Origin: Ecdyonurus torrentis
Taxonomy: Eukaryota; Arthropoda; Insecta; Ephemeroptera; Heptageniidae
DNA: 64,000 nt
Assembly: GCA_949318235.1 (NCBI GenBank)
Contig: OX439137.1
Coordinates: 5,874,641 to 5,938,640 of the forward strand
Reading direction: 5' to 3'
Position 1 is the stretch's first letter. Each line of letters opens with the position of its first letter. The translations under genes were made by a program, and so were the position numbers. The notes beneath the pieces were generated by a model. It was not told the DNA's origin, searched no databases, and saw only the letters and a list, made by a program, of their open reading frames with translations. This document shows positions 13,027 through 28,657 of this stretch, in pieces.

Positions 13027-16000
13027 TTACATTCCAAAAGCAAAACCTTCAGGTAAACTTCCACACCATGTAGTTAAAAACTTGAGAACATCCTCCAGCT
13101 TGGGATCACGATGTGACCTAGATGCTAAAAGTAATCTGTTCCATTCTTCCTTACAAGCAATTTGATCTCCAAGTTTGACCCTCTCTCCTAGTACTGGCCA
13201 ACCAGAGATCACACAAGCAGGATAGCTCATACCTGATTGGTCTGTCAGTGAGGCAGGGTATACACCACGTTCATCAAGAGGTAGGTTCTGAAAGTATAAG
13301 TTGAAAAAGTTTGTTCATCTTTTAAAATTATTATACCTATTATTATTTTGTTTATCTACAAATAGCATATTTAATTTTTTCATAACCTACTGTGATTTTA
13401 TTGTATACTATATTTATTATTTATACTTGTAGCCTCAGATACTATACTCAGATGATACTTTGGGCAGTATCTAATTTTAGATATACACAGTAGATTATAG
13501 TTTATTAAATCTACGTATGCAAATCGAGGGCTACACGGCATTTTGGTACTAGTGCAATCTCCGCGGGTGCATTTTTGGCACAAGTGCATTCTCAGCGCTG
13601 ACTTTTTTGAAACATCTTTATATGCTTAGCCTGTACAGATGTGCCATTAGCAGGCGTGGCATAGATTGCACATGTGCCAAAATTGCACCCGCGGAGATTG
13701 CACAAGTACCAAAATGCCGCGTAACCCTCGAAATGCTGTTTATTATTATTATTTTTTTTCACATAACTTACATTTATCTAGATATAAAATAAATATGCAT
13801 ATAACTGTCATGACATGACACACACCTGGTCAATATTCTGATCCATGGAGACCGCAAGCAGCCATTCTCGAGCCTCCTCTAGAGCCGTGTGAGAGACACA
13901 CGGTGAAAGTGGCAACGGAGCATCGAGCGGGAAGTCAGTGAGTGCCAAGTCAGTGGAGTCGAGCAGAGGTGGAGGACCACCTGCCTCAGCCTCCTCTATG
14001 GCCTCAGCAACATCCAGGAGACGGTTCAGAAACACCAAAGCCTCGCTCTCCCATCGAATACTCTGCAATGTAAGGTCAAAGGTCATAGAGTTTGAATTTT
14101 GTAATTATCCCGTCTGTACAGAAAGTGGAAGAAGAATATTTTGAAATTGAAATTTATGCTACAGAAAAAAATTCACATAAATTTTACTATTTTGGTGTTA
14201 AATAAATATATGTTTAAAAACAGTATAATAATAATAAAGACAATTATTTAATTCAATTTCAATATTCTGCATATCAAACATGTTTTGGTCTATAGCTTAT
14301 TTATTATACAATGTAGGATAAATTACCTTATTAAGAATAAATATTGTTGAAATTGAGTTAGCATAATTATTGCATAATATTTACTTTTGTTCAAGTAAAC
14401 CAGTTAAAAATGTAATAAATAAACACCTACCTTAGCGTCAAGTCCCGCCTCATAATAAGCCTTGTCTGCAGGAATGATATCAGTATGTCGGAGCATAGCC
14501 ACTGACAATTTAGTTGACAAGGAGTTTAGAGCGTCAATGTTTCGACATGCAGATCTCAGGGCATTGTAGTGAGCGAGCAGTAACAGGCGTTGCATTTCTA
14601 CTGCGTTAGGAGTTGAACCAAAGTCTTCAACCTAACAAAATTGATAACATAAATTGAATAACTTATCAGCACTTGTACGTCAAAGAGCATGAATTTTGTT
14701 ATTTTGAATATCAATATATTGAGGGTGCTCCACTATAATGTCTGAAGTCCATTTGACCTTGAAAAATATTTTTTGTTGCAAATGACCTGAAACGGATAAA
14801 TCCAAAATTTGGGGTCGATCCGACGATTTTTTATTTTGCAAGGTCAAGTGGACTTAGGACATTATAGCGGAGCAACCTCGATATATTTCTTATTTTCTCT
14901 GTGCAGTATAATATTTTTCTATGTCAGTAACATTGATGAATTAGGGCTAGCATAATTATTGTGAATGTTAACATTATTTTCATTGTATTTTTTATTGGTA
15001 AAGGAAGACGAATTGAACCTTATGCTAACAGAGTTTATCAGTGAAGTGAATTAGCAAATTACAGTGTGCACAAGAAAAATGTAATTTCTTACAATAGGCT
15101 TTTTTTTTTTTTTTTTTTTTTTTTTTTTGTGAGGAAATTATGGCATTGTAAAGATTTTAATAAGGAAAAACAAGCCATACTTCTTTTTTTCTTTTTTTTT
15201 TTTTTTTCACTCTATCTTTACTAAAAGAGGAAGTTCAGGGGTTACAACATAGCTTCTTCAATGTTAGATAATAATAAGAACTGTTCAATAACTCATATAT
15301 GATGACCCAAAGCCCTTCCATTGCCCAGCAAACTCGTGATCATTCTGCGGTATATGCAACCCGTCCTATATATTTTATGCCATACAGCTTTACTATAGAA
15401 AAAGTTGTAGCACGTTGCATATCTCGCAGGATGAGCACAAGTTTAAGGGGCTACCATGGGGCTAAGGAAGGTCTTTGGGTCATCATATGTGAGTTTATGA
15501 ACAGTTCGTCTCATTGTCTAACATTGAAGAAGCCATATTGTAACCCATGAACTTCCTTATCAAAACTTATCATGTAGTACTGCTTGATTACTATGTATTG
15601 CCCAACTGTGTGTAGTGTGTACTGCTTTACTATCATAATCTCACCATCTGTAGTAAGATAGCTCGCAAAGAAGCCCACGTTGGATACGCTTCTCCATCTT
15701 GTAATCCTGGTAAAGCAAGGACTGACAGAGCGACGTTGCGCACGGTAGGGAGTGTGCGAGGGTCCAGAGTTGGGACTGGCATTTGTCCTGCATAAACTTT
15801 GAGAGCTTCTACTGGATCACCATCCTGTATATACAAAGTGTAGATATGTGATATCTTTAAAAACAATAATAATAAAAAAAATGACTCCATATTTTGATTT
15901 CTACATAAAAATTTAAGCCAGTTTTTTTCCTCCACATATTATTACTATTTTTAACATTTTTATAATATTTCAACAATCTCTCAGACTTTGATAAAAGATA

Positions 16001-17560
16001 AATATGTATTCCCCATAATAAAATAAAAATAATGTGAAGTATCACTTTAAAAAACAAAAAACAAAAACTTTTTTTTATACGTCTAAAACTACATAAAAAA
16101 AGGTATAGACTTACTTTCATGAGTTGAGAGGCATGTAGGACACAGTAAGAACTGATAGCATGAGGACCATGTTGTCTTGCTGTATCTAAACACTTGGACC
16201 ACTGAGCCTGAGACGCTAACATCTCGAGAGCAGCAGATACATCTAAGTCTGCAAGTTGTTCTGCCTTGCCGTGTTGCTTGAGCCACGTCTTGTGAGCGCT
16301 CTCGACGTAGCTCTCCAGTCTGTATATATCAAGCAAAGTTACAAGCATACCAAATGAGTTAATACTGTGATCAAAACTAAAATGTTCCCATTTCCGTTTT
16401 TGTTTTTGTGGGGGGATAGGGAATTTTAATTTCATTTTAAAATAAGGATTTGCAATGTGTACAGCATGTATAACCATCCCATCCACAAAAATAGCCAAAC
16501 ATATCCATTTTAATGACCTTTTTTTAGGCACAGGTACTTCAAATTAAACTGTTTTTTTTTTCTTTTTCTTTCCTTTTTTTTTCCCCCTGTGTGCATAGAA
16601 TATTCAAAAATATATATTGATGGCGCCTCGCGGCTCAAATTGGAAACATCTGCACTCTCCGCCTCTCTCAAATTTGAAGCATCTGTAATAAGATGGTATG
16701 AGATGCTTAAATTTTAGCAGAGGCGGAGAGCGCAGTTGTTCCAAATTTGAGGAGCGAGGAGACTACAGATAGTTCAGTTTTCCGCAGAGCCATCGATATA
16801 TTGCTGATGTTATAAATAAAAATACAAGATATTATACTGACCTAGGCTCCAGTTGTTGTGCTATTTTCTTAGCTTTGCCCCACTCTCCTGCACCAATTAG
16901 GGCATCAATAGCTTCTCTGATGAGATCAGCTCCAAGATACATCTGAGCCGCGGCAGAATGTTGTCCTAATGTCACAAGCTGAGGACCTATGCATGTCATA
17001 ACGAGAAATCAATGAAAACACCTCCACATTAAAAATTATGTTCAAAATTTTATGACATACACACACACGCATTGAATTGCAACTGCAGTGCATTTACAAT
17101 AATGCTTTTATATGGTAATGTTGTCATGTAAAGAAAGACAACTTGTAAGAGAACTTTAATAAAGAAGTGACATCCCAATGTGTTAGGTAACACTCATTTC
17201 GTTAAACTTGGCAATGCTACAGACGAAATTACTATAGCGCGCTCTCTGATTGGTGCCTTGAATCGGCCACTTCTGGCTTCTGATTGGTGCTTCAAAAAGC
17301 AACGTTGCCAAGTCAAAACTGTTGAGTGTTGCAGTCTGCCTAAAACATGGGGATGTCGCTTCTCTGTTAAAGTTCTCTAAACTTGTAAGTGTTGACTATA
17401 ATATTTTGATCTTAATTGCAAGTGTACGTAGCACACAAAATTACATTAAGTTGGAAATAAATACAGTAATACAAACATTAAAAAGTTGGCACCTTAAAAG
17501 CTTACCAATAATTTTATACATCACAATATAAACTATCCTTTATTAAGTAAAGACTCGTAT

Positions 17561-17629
<69 letters not shown>

Positions 17630-20600
17630 AAAAAAAATAAAAAAAAGTCACTCACCGTAAGATTTTGCAATTTGTGATGCCTCCTCCTCTCCCAGGAACT
17701 TGATGGCTACTTCTGCAGCCTTCACCCACGCCCTAGCTATCATAGCTGTATCACCACAGTTCTTGTTTGAGATCTGATATGACCAGCACAATAACATGTC
17801 ATTTAATAACATAGTATAACAAAATTGAAAAGGTACAGTAATTAAATATAAAATTAATTATTTTGTTTATGAAACAAGAGTGAATTATAATTATATCCTG
17901 ACTTCACTGTGAGCACCCCAAGCCAGGGGAGGAAAATTTAATAGCATAAAATATAAAATTTATATGGAAAAATACATACAGTGCGTAGTTTTATGATAAT
18001 TTGAACCAATCAAACAGAGGATATAAAAATAGAAGAAAAAAAATACAACAAATGTCTGTAATATTGAATAATAATTATGCTATACAGTACAGCATAGTTA
18101 TCATGAAATTTCAAATTATTAATATTTATGTTATAGGGAAGTGCAGCATAAATTATGTAATTTCTTATCTTTGTTAAAAAAAAAAGTGCACGGAAAATGT
18201 TAAGTTTCAAGCATTATCTTACTTTGAGTAAAGTTTCAATAGCTCGTCTATTTTCTCCTGTTTCTTCCCATTTCCTTGCTTCAGCCAATAAGGAAGCACC
18301 ATCTCCTGCTGGACCAGAAACACCTCCACGTCCTCTCTTGCCTGTCTCACGCTGGTACTGACTTTCTAGGGTAGCTAGTCGTGAAGGTAGGTGCTCACGA
18401 CATACTCTCATTGCTTCTGTCCAGTTACCTATCTCCTAAACACACATCACATTCCATATTAGAAAAGAAGATTTCAGTGCACTGTACTGTACCTAGAGAT
18501 TGCATATATATCATATAATTGTTAATAAAATAATAACAAATAAGCTTTCTAAAAAAATTCAAATTTATATAAACAAAATAATACACGGTATATAATATAA
18601 TTCTGATCGAAGGAAAGAAAAACCAGAGAGAAAAATAAGATTTGATACTAAATTATGTGGTAATTTATTATACATTGCATGGTATATTTTTATTATGTCT
18701 TTCCCCCCCCCCCCTCTTTTTTTCTTTCTTTTTCTTTTCTTTCTCTTTTTTTTTCCTTTCTTTTTTTTCCCCTAATAATAGAGCTATTATGAATTACTAT
18801 ATAGCATTGACAGCCTTTTTTTTTTTTTTTTTTTTTTTATCACCAACTTAATAAATATATAGGTTTATTTTCTATAGTACAGGTACTTCAAAATACATTG
18901 AAAAAAAATACAACATAGAGCATACTTAGAAGATGCAAAATAATAATAATAATGCTAGTATCTAATTTTTCTTTTACAGAATAATTTACCTTGTAATGTT
19001 GTATAACAAGTTCTGCTCTCTGAGCCCTCAACATGAGAGCCTCAAATGTAGCCAGGTCATTGACACTTAATGCAACTCTTGCCTGGGCTTCTAAAACATC
19101 TGCCACATCTTCAGGGGAATGTTTCTCAGCGACTGCAAGAGCACGATCAAAATCCTGACCATGCACATACCTAAATATATAATAAAATAATTACTGCATA
19201 ATTACAAACAATAATTTTTACATGTACAGGCTAAAAAAAAATAATAAAAAAAAAGAAGTAACAATTAAGTGGTACGCTGTGAACTGCAGTATATATTTAA
19301 GTGTAGATATTTAAATATTTACATCAAATAGACTGACTTTGAGAAACGTGTTAGAGACCCAGCTGTTGGCATGCTAGTGTTGCCTTTTTACAAGTTATTT
19401 AAAGCCCTTGTCAGCAACTTACTTTTTTTTATCATTTAGAATACTAGATTGATAATTAGTAATTACCATACCTTATTATCCATGAATTCGACACCTCCAC
19501 ATTGATTTTATATTTATTTTCATTATTTTCAATTTGATGATTATTTTACGCATCTGACGTCACAATGTAATGCTGCCAATCAGTCACCGCTCTGGTCATG
19601 TGATAAATTTAAGCCCCTCCTTCAAGTTCTTTACCCCTATCATGGCCCCATCAGTACATTGTGATGTCAGATGCGTGAAATAACAATAATAAATGAAAAT
19701 AAATAGAAAATCAATGTGTTAGTGTCTAATTCATGGATAATAAGGTATAGTAATTATCAATCTTATTCTAAATGATAATAAAGTAAGTTGACAAGGGCTT
19801 TAAGTATGGAAAAGGTTAAGTCCTTATTGTCAACATTTTTAGAATTATTGAGTTGAGAGCATTTTTTATGTCAGCATTGAGTCAAATCCTATACCTTAGG
19901 TATCCAAAATTTCAAGTCTACAACTAAATTGGTTTAGGAGGTATAGTTTTTTTTTTTTTTTTTTTTTTTAATTTTTTTTTTTTATTAAACACCTATGCCG
20001 ACAATTGGGACCTGACAAAATACAATTTACTTACATGAGAACTGCTTCCTTAGGTTTACCAGACTTGATAAAATGCTCTTCAGCTTGAGAAAATTTACCA
20101 TCATCCTCCAGAGCTAATGCAAATTTATAGTGGACATCAGACATCTTAGATGGAAATGCAAGACGACAAAGTTCAAACCCAAACTCAAACTGTAAAATAT
20201 TTAATCAAATATTATTTTACCATCCATTTTAATATGACAACATAATATACAATAGAATATCATAGACAGAGATACATAAATTTATATCTTTATATTAGTT
20301 AATTTGTCAAGAAAAGTGGATATCAATGTTTACCTGTTGAAGTGAACGAACTACACTTTACAAATTTCACTCAAAATGAACGATTTGCATTTGGCGCTTC
20401 TACGCGTTTTAACATGAGAACTTGATGGGAGAACTTGGAATTTGTAAAGTATAGAACGGTAATTTTTCACAAAATTTGTAAAGTGTAGTTCGTTCACTTC
20501 GACGGGTAAACATCGATATAAGGAAAGAAACCATTGTGGTTGGTTGGTATTAGTAAAAGTTTAAAATTATAGGTACATATTTAGAAAATAGTTGGTAGAT

Positions 20601-23600
20601 ATTAGAGCATGTTCAATTGAAAATTAATTCAATTAATCTTTGCATTTTATTAACTTTCAATTTTGTGAAAAATTACCGTTCTATACTTTACAAATTCCAA
20701 GTTCTCCCATCAAGTTCTCATGTTAAAACGCGTAGAAGCGCCAAACGCAGATCGTTCATTTTGAGTGAAATTTGTAAAGTGTAGTTCGTTCACTTCAACA
20801 GGTAAACATTGATATCCACTTTTCTTGACAAATTAACTAATATAAAGATATAAATTTATGTATCTCTTTCTGTCAAGAAAAGTTATATTTATTTTAAAAA
20901 TTAAAGATTTTACTATAAAAAACAACAACAAATTGTCATCAATGTCAATGCTTATGATAGTACTGTAGAATTAGCTCATATTTCATACCTGATAATTGTC
21001 ACAAGCGTGATCGATAGCTTGCTCTAGTAATCCTAGTCTGTCCAACAGTTTGACAGCAGAGTGTCCTCCCAGCTCCAGTGACCACAAGAAAGCAACGTGA
21101 CGCCATGCCTGATTACCACCCTCAGCCTTAGCAACTCTGAGAGCGTCATCCCACATACCCTTCAATCACAGAAGAAAGTATTATTCTATGGATTTTGAAA
21201 TTGTATAAACATATTTCTTATGTACCAAATTGTATGATACGATAGTACAGTTTCAGACAAATGAAAGGTAACTGTTTAGACTTGCTGTTTTTTTGCACGC
21301 CTCAAGCTTATGTGAAAACTATATTATTACGTCATATTCACATGCATCATGAAGCATGTTTAGCTTGCTGACTAAAGCAGCTCACCTGATAGATAACGCT
21401 ACACCTGAGCGCACATCAAAACACGTGAATATGACACAACAATATCGTTTCCACATAAAAATTGAGGCGCACAAAATAGCAACATGTTTAAATGGTTACC
21501 TTTCATTTGTCTGAAACTATAAACAGTATAGAAACTCTTGAATTTGTAAAATTACATGAGACCTAGAAAATGGCCATTTCACAAAATGAAAGCTTTAACA
21601 TTGCCATGTTTATTGAAGTCTGCTGTGAATCTAGCTGAGCATTTTAAAAAAAAATTGAGAAATTCAATTTACTTGTACTCATTGAATTGACCTTGCATTT
21701 TGACTAGCAGAAAAATACCTTATGTAGCATTTTTGTGTAATTAATTTGGAAAGGTTAAAACCATTTTGGTTTGAATTGATAATTAAAGAAAAGAATAGGA
21801 GAAACCAACAAAAGAGCCTTACCACGATGAGGTCCATATCTTGGTGAACATCTTGATTGCAAATATTTGTGCAACCTGTGCCATCAAGATTTTCACCGAG
21901 CTACGAGCCTTATCGTGGTAAGGCGCTTGTTGGTTTCTCCTATCCTTTTCTTTGATTATAATAGTATTTTTATTTTTTAATATTTCATTTTTAATAGCCT
22001 TAATAATGCCTTGATAATACATAATCATTCGTAGTTTCTCTTTGAGTCTGTAAGGACTGAAAAAGGCCCACACACATACACATTTTCCATTTTCTCTTGG
22101 AATTTGTGCTAGGAAGATTTCAGTCAAACTATGGTACTCTCTTTCACTATGGTAAGACCCTTGCTGGTTTCCTCTATTCCTTTCTTTAATAGCATCATAT
22201 TAATCAATACTATTATTGTTATTCATGCTTTTTACATGTTAAAATGAGTGATTAAAACCAGAGAAAAAATGTAAAATATTTTGTTCTCTTTTCTTTGAAC
22301 AAAAAAAGCTGATGTTTTTCCTACAAATAGATTGTATCAAAAGTTCCATAGCACCGATAGTTCAATTTATATATTATTTTGGGCAATCTATATCCACTCA
22401 GAAAATCTAGGATGTAATTATTCTATTTTCCACATCTGTTTTTCCAAAAATATAGAAAATAAAAATCTATTAAAAAAAATGTGCAAAATGTGCAAAATTT
22501 TCTCAAATTTTCCTTATGAAATCAAAACTTTAATTTTATTAAAAAAAAAAAAAAAGGCGACCAACAGATTTTTCATGGTAAAGAAACGTTACCAGAAACA
22601 CATACCTGAGATTTATACATGCCAACTGCTGCTTTCCAGTCTCCTGATCTCGTTAACAATTTCTCAGCAGCTCTCCAGGCTTTAGCTGCCTGTAATTCCT
22701 CAGCTACACTTTGTTGTAATGTTTTACATTGCTGAGGAGTTAGGTGTGATGTTGCAAGGCGTGTCATCTGGAATTAAAATACATACATCCATGTGTGAAT
22801 GTCATTTCACACATCAATCAAATATACAAGCAGTAATATATAGGCCTAATGTTTAAAAAATAATGAGATATAAATTAATATATTTTTCCTGAAACATGTG
22901 TATGATTTTGCCTACATTTATTTGCCAGTGATAGATTTTTTTTTTTTTTTTTTTCATGCACAAATATGCAATTTAATTTTTAAAAATTTCTGTACAATTA
23001 GACTGATTTTTTTTTTAATTATAAATAAAATGAAAATGTTACCTCATCAAACCTCCTATGTCTACGATACATATCAACTGCTTTCTCATGTTGTCCCATG
23101 GCTAGAATCAGTTTCTCTGCCTCTCGCAAATGTCCAGATTTTTCTAACTTTGACACTGGAGCTTCCAGTATTTTGATTGCTTCTTCTTCACCTAGTTTTG
23201 ACTTTGCTACCCTCCATGCATTCTCCCATTGACCTAAACACAGTTTACATAAATATACTGTGTATAGTACAGTTTCAGACAAATGAAAGAAAATTTATGT
23301 ATATGTTGTACACAAATGTATTTTTAATTAATAAAATAAATAAATGATACTTTGTGATCAAAATAAATAGTACACTATGATATTTTATCATTTTGAAATA
23401 GAATAGTAAAAATAAAAAAAAAGAGGTGGCAATATCTTACCTGCATCACAATACATGGTAACTGCTTCTTTTGGAGAACCTCCCTCAAGAAACATTTTCT
23501 CAGCTGCCACAAAATCTCTTTCTGATGCAAAATGTTTACCAATTTGAGAGAAATAAGGACGAACATTACGCTTATCTTCTATTACCTATAATTAAATCAA

Positions 23601-26600
23601 AAGCATATCAATTACATTATCTATTTAAATATAAATTTGGAAAATGTGCAAGTACAAAGTAGGATATTTAGATACATTAAATAATAATAATAATAATAAA
23701 TTGGTGGAAATAACAACTACATATTGTCTCTATCCCGTTGAAACGGTTCTTCTGAAGTTACCATGAATCCGATACATAGCCCATCTGCTACAGTAACCGT
23801 ATGTAGATGCATCACACATCAGGTTTGTGATAACTTCAGAAGAAACATTTCAATGCAATAGAGATGATATATGATATCATAATGAGTGTCTTACATGTAT
23901 AATTTGCTGTGCTTTTCTCCATTGTCCTGCCTTGATCGAGGCTTCTAGAGCTCCAATTGTCTTGCCTGCTTCAATAAAATGACTGATCGCTGCGTCAAAT
24001 TGACGCTGAGACATGAGATGTTCTGCCCACTCAGCTTCAAGTTTTACCACTTCTACATGTAAGAAACAACATCACATTAGTCATTGAAGAAATAACACTT
24101 CTCTTAAAGAAAAAAATTGGCATGTTGTAGGCTTTCCTTTTATTTAAAGCCTATAATGTTGCATTAATTTTAATTTCTTTCAGTAGATACTTCATAATTT
24201 AAATAAATACATAGTTTTTTTTTTTTTTTTTTTTTTTTAGATAGATTAGGAAAAATTGAGGAATGGGAGATAATATGAGCTTACACTTTCAGGGACGCGA
24301 GGTAGAGAAAAAATTAAGGGTATTTCTTAACTTTTCCTTATCTATGTGTTTTTCTATCAAATAGCTTTTATAATTATCCAACTATCACATAGAAGATTTT
24401 TTCCTAATACGTATTTATTACACATAATTTAAATAGTATTTTAAATGAGACAGTGGCATAAATATTTATCCACTAATTTGTATTGGCTTTAAACGGGTAA
24501 AAGTACGTTTAGTATATTATTATTATTTACGTTTAGAAGGGTGTGTGTTAATGTTAAAGATAACAAATGAGTTGTAGAAAGCTTGTACCTGCACAGCATG
24601 TTGATAACAACCATAGAAATAAAGTATGGCTAAAACATTTTCAAAACCACACGGAGCTTAAAGGCGTAGAACACCTTGAACAAAAAAATTGTGTAATATC
24701 CTAACAAACCTGAAAATCAACGTTGATTTTTTAGGTTTGTTAGGATATTACACAACTTTTTTGTTCAAGATGTAATACGTCTTTAATTATAAATGAAAAT
24801 CAAAAATACTTACCAGTAGGCTTAGCAGTACGTGATATTTGAACAGCTCTTGCAAAAGCTCCACCTTTACGGTAACAGTCCAGAGCTTTATCTCGCTGTC
24901 CCATTTTCTCCCATAAGTCCCCAGCTTGTTCCATAAGACTAGCCTTAGCTAAAGAGGTGGCTACTCGAGATACCAGAGATTCATCTTGCATCAGAGATGA
25001 TTGTGCTTGTAGTGTTCTGTCATGGAAACATAGGTCAGGTTTTACTAATCATCTTAGCGTAAAGGTACATAATTAATTTGAAAATATTTCAAATTAGATG
25101 ATTTCAAATTATCTGATTTGAACTTTTATACATTTAAAGTAGTTCATTTCAATGCTTTCTAACTTTATTTTCCCCCAGATCACAAAAAAAAAAAAAATAA
25201 TAATAATACATGTAATAAAAAGTTAAGAAAAAATGAACTATGCGATTATTGATACTAAAAAGATTTGAAAGGAAAACACATAGATAGATAAGGAAAAACT
25301 AGAAAAAAAGGAGATACATTTCTTTCAATACTAGTTCGAGCGGATACAGTGTAATTAATTATTATGTAAAGTCAACTGTGATTGGCTAGTAGGCTTATAA
25401 CACGCTCTCTGATTGGTTTAGCACTGCGGATACAGCTTTTGGTGGGAACTACCTTGTTTTGGCCAGAGTGTAGTAATGTGCTTACACTGACAGTGATGCC
25501 GGGGGTAGAGAAAATAATTTCCAACCAAGGCCAACAAAATATTAAATGCACTATGTATTAATATTTTTTGGACTGGATTAGAAATTATTTTCTCTACCAC
25601 AACTGTACATGTCAGTTGTAAGCTCATTACTCATATTATCTAAAAAAAAAAAAATAATAATAATAATAATAAAAAAAAAAGCATTTTCACAATTAATAAA
25701 ATGAAAACATTCATAAAAAAGCTGAGGGGGAAAAACTGAATGATCGTAATTACAAAACTAAAGAGAAAATTGCATAAAATAGTCATGTAAAAATAATTCA
25801 CATGTATTTAAATATTTGAGTACATCAATCAGGTCTTACAGGTATTTACTTAAAACAACAACAATAAAAACTTACTTTGAAGCTCTAGCTGGCATGCTAG
25901 CTCTCAGATACATCTCAATAGCTTCCACGTAAAGTCCTTCTCTCTCCCTCATCTCTCCTGCTTTGTCTTCTTGGTGAGTCTCTAAGAACCATTGTTCTAC
26001 CTTTTGTCTCAGTCTACCAGCTTCAGGAGACCCATGGGATTCAGCAACACTCAGAGCTACAACAATAAGTAACAAAAATAAAGAAAAAAGCATACAGGTA
26101 AGAGAGCAAGAGAGACAAAAAAAAACTTTTGCTCTGACTTCCCCGAATTGATTTTATTATTGAATAAACAATATAATATACATTGATGGTTATTGCAGAG
26201 TTAATGGTTAACCTCAGTCCTTGAATGTCCCCCTTTTTCAAAAAAACTGATCGTAAAATATTTTAAAAATTCTTTTTGGATACATCTCATTTATACAAAA
26301 TAGAAGTTCAAGTCCAAGTATAATTTCTTAATAATTCCCATACATTTCTCACAATTAATGTTTAACCATTTTTATTTTGCAACGAAATTCAAAATCAATG
26401 TTATTCAAATGGGCAAACTAACTCTTAATTTCCTCAAACCAGAAATAATTTTGAAATATAAAACAAAAAGTAATCAATAGAGGATGGCAATATCTATAAT
26501 GTCAGAAAGTTTCATAAAAAGTTGCCGAACAAAAAAATTTTAATACTGAAAAAACAAAAACACAACACTAATCATATGCAAATTTTAATCCTAATTATTT

Positions 26601-26992
26601 CGAATCACAAATAAATTTTGAATATTCTGTTAACTGGAGCTCGCAGATCAAGATATTTTTTTAACCCCCCTAAAGTTGTTAAAAAAAGTTGTCGAACCAA
26701 TTTTGTGATATTTTGCTTTTTCCAGGTCTGAGGTTAACCTTAACCCTTAAAGAAAAAAAAGTACTGTTCCGGCTATCTACTGTGTTTCTTATTATCTCAA
26801 TTCTAGCAGTCGTTTCACCAAAATATCAGATATCTCTACTCTATTGTAATAAAGCCAGCATTAGTTTCCTATACATTCTCTAATTTATTAAGTAATGTTC
26901 TTGTCCTATTATTCAATGAACTTACATTATTTGTTTTCTAAATAACATTATATACAACTAGTATCCTTAAATTACATTATTTTCAGCCTCTA

Positions 26993-27023
<31 letters not shown>

Positions 27024-27774
27024 GTTTGTTTTTTTTTTTTCAGGATGAAAAAATAAGAAAATAAATAATTGAGAGCATTTCACAAAACTTCTATATAGGG
27101 AATAGAAAATTATAAGGAGATTGTTCTTCTAATGGTACCCATGATTGGCTGGTATATATGTTACAAGAAGAATAGAGCTTACCTTCTTCATACATGCAAA
27201 GTTTTTCATACATGGAAATTGCTCCTGATATGTCACCAATCCTCAAGTAAATCTCCTCAGCTAACTTAAATTGTTTGTCCAACATGGCAAGTCTTGCTTG
27301 AACTTCTGGGCAATCCATACCATCACCACCTGTTGACATTGCATTTGGATTAAGGTTTTCACGGTTTGATAAATAGTGTAAAACATGCCTAGTGTTTTTG
27401 ATGATAACGTGATAACCAAAGTGGGGGTTGTTCTTTTCCTTTTCACACCGCCACATTCAAAACATGGTGAAGGAGAAGAACTACACCCGCCGCAGTTATA
27501 CTGTTAGAATAAAAAACACTAGAAACGTTTTACACCAAATTGCAGTTTATTTCTTTTCATGTAATAATTTTGTTTCATTTTATTACTACTCTTTATGTAA
27601 AGAATTTCACTGTATGAAAGGGGCAATTAGAAAATGAGATTTATTTTGTACTAGAAATTAAAAATAAATATTAGGAAAATGTGTAAGTACACACATTGTG
27701 TTTAGTAAATAAAATTTAAAAAAACGTGTAAGTGCTATTTTTACTTTCACGAAGGAAAATGCAGTAAAGAGAGA

Positions 27775-27859
<85 letters not shown>

Positions 27860-28032
27860 CACAATATTAATTAAGATTAAAATGAACTTAAATAATAAAG
27901 AGAAAATACTATTGAGCTTAAGAAAATTAACATTACCACTAAAAATACACAGCCTGTATAAAGCTGTTTATATAAGTTGCTATTGCGCAAACTTTTTTGG
28001 AATCAATGCTCACATTGGACAGATTTTGCCAT

Positions 28033-28063
<31 letters not shown>

Positions 28064-28609
28064 CCCAAAAGAATTTTGTAATAAATTTGACATCAATTTT
28101 TCAGACTCACCATACATAGAAGCATAATCTGAAGCTATGGCAATAGTTTTCTGAAGGTACATTGTTCTAGCAGTTTCTCCCAGATGAGAATGACATTTAG
28201 CTGCAATATCTAGCTGGAGTTGAGATACTGCTAGTGAAGCCAGAGCCCTCCACATTCCTTCTTCTCCCTCAACACTGTTTCTGGGAAGGAAAAAAAAAAT
28301 GTAATAATGGATAATTTCCAAAGTCCTGAAAAACAACAATAACAACAACAACATTGTGCAAAATTGAAAGGAATATTTTCAACAACTTTCAATGAATTTA
28401 TGGGGAATTATATAAAGAGTAGAACACCTGTGAGAGAGAAAATCAGTTTTAACCCTAAATGAGTATGGCATATTATAACAAGGATACTTGTCACTAATAT
28501 TGTAGATCTAGAACATAGCGGGTTCTCCAATTCCCCAATTGATTCCAATTGGGGTTCCATGCATTCTCCATTTTTTTTTGTTTTTTTTTTTTAATATTTT
28601 TGTGTTTTC

Positions 28610-28657
<48 letters not shown>

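Larger units (their letters stand above)
13027..16319 (-). other. IFT172: IFT172 exons 28-32: C-terminal region (residues 1421-1781)
   Basis: Exons: 16115-16319, 15645-15824, 14431-14631, 13826-14062, 13027-13287 (stop included). Conserved blocks are [66 protein letters not shown] and [15 protein letters not shown]-box-like fold has been proposed for the extreme C-terminus of IFT172; the Cys and the SGWPVL turn of that segment are present here. Exon 31 carries an extra Pro- and Gly-rich stretch ([13 protein letters not shown]) compared with my memory of the human protein. Confidence 0.95.

Noticed and set aside
13938..14144. Plus-strand frame of 68 codons with Ser/Arg-rich peptide
   Set aside because: It is antisense to IFT172 exon 31, whose coding frame is clear from homology.
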